DNA from: Euperipatoides rowelli
Taxonomy: Eukaryota > Onychophora > Udeonychophora > Euonychophora > Peripatopsidae
Reading direction: 5' to 3' (one strand)
Length of the DNA: 10,783 nt
NCBI GenBank assembly: GCA_003024985.2
Contig: PXIH01S0056323.1
Made by a program: the position numbers and the translations under genes. Below are positions 8,607 to 10,783 of this stretch, piece after piece. Position 1 is the first letter of the stretch. Every line of letters begins with the position of its first letter. Below the pieces are notes generated by a model. It worked only from the letters and a program-made list of their open reading frames with translations, was not told where the DNA came from and made no database searches.

Positions 8607-9078
8607 CATTATTAATTTGCATATAAAATTTAAAAGTATAAATCAAAAAGGACCTGAGGAAGTGATACTTTTTTATTGAAAATAGTATCTCCCTGATTGT
8701 CATATACAAAATAGAGGTGATGGAAATGTTTACAATCTCTATTTCCACATAAATTTTATTGGTTTATGTTTCATTCTTATCATGCATGTCAATTTTACAT
8801 GACAAAATTAATAAATTATTATTTTTGTGAAAATTTTGTATTGTGTTTGCCATAAAATTATATAATACAATCTAGTGCATTTTCTTAGCATTTTTAATAA
8901 AATCATATGTTGTCGACATTAAAAAAAATAAAATAAACTTGATACAGATATTTGTTTAAAATGTTGCAATCCACAGTTTGTTTCTTGTAAATAGTATTAT
9001 TTTATTTCTAGTTTTTTTCTCTCTCATTTATTCTTATTTTCTTTTGATGGACTGTTAATGAACTTATACTGATCATAT
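8607..9078. other. Intronic A+T-rich stretch, no gene seen
   Basis: Mostly A+T-rich sequence with short homopolymer runs and no supported feature. Confidence 0.4.
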
Positions 9079-9657
9079 TGGATCACTTTAATGCATGATC
9101 TTCGAGCAGTTGATTAGTGAAATGTTTAGATGCGTAGACACGTATGTATGTTATACATTTTAATTATCTAGGCCTGTTGGAGCAACATTTGTGATTCTGC
9201 GAGTGATAAATGGTGGATTTTGTTTTCATTTCTCTTTTGTTGCTGTGAAGATGATGATTTTAAGACAAGAATTATGTCTTATTGATCTTTCATGAGCTCC
9301 AAGAGACTTTTCATAATTCAGCACGTGGGTGGATTAGGCAAGCTCATTATTTTGGCGATGCAAATTTCTGAGCCGTTATGACTTTGTGTAATCTTAATGA
9401 AGGTTTTCATCTGGTTTGGATTCATCATGTGCATTAATCAATGTGAAGTGTCTATGGAACTCTTTTCGGTTTTGTTTTTACTTTATTTATTTATATGTAC
9501 ATAATTTTGTTACTTTCCTATTTTAAAGATGTCTAATTATGACTTTATCCTGTAACTTAGATCCACATCCTCTTTGGAGGGATAGGATCTTTGTCTTAAT
9601 TACTCCTTACATGTACATTTTCTTGTATTTGTATTTTGTTTTAAGTTGACAAATAAA
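9079..9657 (+). other. Relatively stop-poor, less A+T-rich block with a 3'-end-like tail; possible decayed retroelement
   Basis: From about 9079 to 9490 one plus-strand frame has unusually few stops for this DNA and base composition is visibly less A+T-rich. No domain is recognisable. Near the end, AGATCC (9559-9564) pairs with GGATCT (9585-9590) around an inner CCTC/GAGG stem (9569-9580). AATAAA follows at 9652-9657 without a poly-A run. A separate 7-bp hairpin lies at 9261-9281 (TAAGACA/TGTCTTA). A stem-loop near a poly-A signal is common at LINE and SINE 3' ends and in retrocopies, so I suggest such a remnant, lying antisense to the cyclase intron. Unrelated intron sequence is the alternative. 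Confidence 0.25.
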
Positions 9658-9777
9658 CCCTAGTAATATACAACAATAGTCAATCTCTTCAAATATAGAG
9701 TCAAGATTTCGAAAAATTAAATTAAATTTAAAAATAACTGAAAATAGTTAGGAATTTATGAGGGACTGTTATCTTAC

Positions 9778-9869
9778 CTTGAGATCAATTGATCCACGTT
9801 CTGCACAATAAAAATTACCAATGTTATCTAAAATGTTTTTTGTGACTTCACTGATAAGTATACATAATG
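9778..9869 (-). CDS. Penultimate coding exon of a receptor-type guanylate cyclase (end of catalytic domain)
   Basis: This 92-nt exon encodes the C-terminal part of a class III cyclase domain, which makes cGMP from GTP on the cytosolic side of the membrane in receptor guanylate cyclases. Seen: the intron before it ends in a T-rich tract and TTTGCAG at 9870-9876. The exon starts with the last two bases (CA) of a split codon, then reads 30 residues including SEVTKNILDNIG and AERGSIDLK, and ends AAG|GTAAGA with the donor GT at 9776-9777. Known: this stretch of natriuretic-peptide-receptor-like cyclases has the form 'xLxIxxSxxTKxxLxxxGxFxxxxRGxVxxK', matched here without gaps (from memory, not a search). 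If the split codon is GCA, the exon starts with Ala as in many family members. It joins in phase 0 to the exon at 2956-3018. The catalytic metal- and base-binding residues are encoded further upstream, outside the window. Soluble cyclase subunits fit less well, since the TYWL tail of the next exon is typical of receptor forms. Confidence 0.8.
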
Positions 9870-10783
9870 CTGCAAATAGACAAATAACAAATAAACAGGG
9901 ATACACATTAATCAATTGAAATGAAAGATAAAACAATCATCACAAGTAAATTATTAAACAAATGTTACCCTCATCATTTCTTTTGTGCACAAATATCTTA
10001 TTACTGGCCATTAATGTTACTTACCAATATAAGTAGAATAATGGTCTATGGTCAGTTCTAATTAGACAAAGGTAAGTAAAACTAATTAAACAACGTATTT
10101 TAGCTCTGAGATTATATCATAAAATTGTGTGTATTTTGGGTGTGACATTGTGTATTTATGGGTATCTGATTTTTATCAAGTCACATAAGGTATGACATAA
10201 TTGTTTTTAAAACTAATAATTGTTTTGGCAGCAATTATGTGTGCTTGGTACTAGTCCCTATAAAGTTCAGAAACGGTTTTGTATGTCATAAAATATTAAG
10301 GATGTTCTCATTTTAAGGGTATGATTCAGATTAGTAGATGACACCAATCTTTTGATGAAAGGCAATTTTGCTTTGTGTTACGATGCCTTCAAATTGGACC
10401 CAAAATGAACAAATTTGAACAAATGTCATAAAATTATGAAGATTGGCTTAAATTAATGGTACAAATAATAACAGTAGTATAATATATGTCTTAAGTTTTT
10501 ATATTTTTAGTTTTTTTTTTATTTATGACATCATCAATATGAGATTCGATTGGCTCATATGGGAAGATATCTTAAAACACTGGGAATGGTTTCCTTTAAA
10601 GATAAAATCATCTAAGTAAGATGACATTTTTTGAGGTTATTATGATATAAGCACTGTAAAGTCAATTTGCTCATTCGTTCTCAATAATTTTGCATATGCT
10701 AACCACACTTTTTTAATAACAGACGGACAAACATGCATCTTGACCCATTAACCTTATTTTGCTTATATGAGTAGGCTTATATA
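9870..10783. other. Next upstream intron of the cyclase gene (partial), no exon recognised
   Basis: Minus-strand sequence directly upstream of the exon at 9778-9869 has a T-rich acceptor tract. I found no sequence matching the preceding part of a cyclase domain (the 'PRYCLFGDTVN' region) up to the right edge, so that exon should lie beyond the window. Confidence 0.5.

Larger units (their letters stand above)
3019..9777 (-). other. Last intron of the guanylate cyclase gene (6.76 kb)
   Basis: This interval is bounded on the minus strand by donor GTAAGA (GT at 9776-9777) and an acceptor ending AG at 3019-3020. It joins codon Lys (AAG) to codon Asp (GAT) in phase 0. No further cyclase exon was recognised inside it. 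It holds the microsatellites, MITE-like element, tandem array, foldback and other items listed separately. That this is one intron is inferred from the matching frame and conserved protein order across it. Confidence 0.7.

Noticed and set aside
8412-8748. Minus-strand open frames with poly-Ile or poly-Asn runs
   Set aside because: They are generated by the TAT trinucleotide microsatellite and have no domain outside it.
1-10783. CRISPR array, bacterial operon or phage-like system
   Set aside because: No regularly spaced identical repeats, no dense coding and no ribosome-binding-site-led genes; spliced exons show this is animal nuclear DNA.

Overview
This window looks like non-coding-rich nuclear DNA of an animal. 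It is strongly A+T-rich (roughly 70% by eye), carries microsatellites and decayed transposons, has no bacterial-style gene packing, and contains two short minus-strand coding exons with canonical GT-AG splice signals. The lineage cannot be fixed from the sequence. An invertebrate such as a mollusc or cnidarian, or a fish- or amphibian-like genome, would all fit. One unresolved base at 3680 marks it as draft assembly.

The main gene lies on the minus strand: the last two coding exons of a receptor-type (membrane) guanylate cyclase. The penultimate exon (9778-9869) encodes the end of the cyclase domain (SEVTKNILDNIG...AERGSIDLK). It splices in phase 0 across a 6.76-kb intron to a 20-codon terminal exon (2956-3018; GNLMTYWLIGER...stop). 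The 3' UTR lies below 2956, with AATAAA signals at 2859-2864 and 2809-2814. The remaining exons must lie beyond the right edge of the window, because no further cyclase exon is recognisable between 9870 and 10783. None of the longer open reading frames in the window is a convincing gene.

Left flank (1-2808, downstream of the cyclase gene): 262-927 is a broken reverse-transcriptase relic of an L1-like LINE on the plus strand. 2551-2632 is a compact GC-rich block of consecutive hairpins with a tRNA T-arm/B-box-like GGTTCGAACC. The rest is featureless A+T-rich DNA.

Last intron (3019-9777): a compound tetranucleotide microsatellite (3147-3354) adjoins a MITE-like element with about 30-bp terminal inverted repeats and a probable TTAA target site (3399-3863). 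Then come a degenerate ~35-bp tandem array with repeated GTCACATGAC boxes (4381-4629), a G-quadruplex-prone pyrimidine tract plus T16 (5233-5277), a perfect 23-bp inverted repeat closing a 247-bp fold (7557-7803), an ATT microsatellite (8559-8606), and a relatively stop-poor block ending in a stem-loop and AATAAA (about 9079-9657) that may be a retroelement or retrocopy 3' end.

I see no operon, CRISPR array, defence island or other multi-gene system. The interest lies in the cyclase tail and in several unexplained structured repeats.
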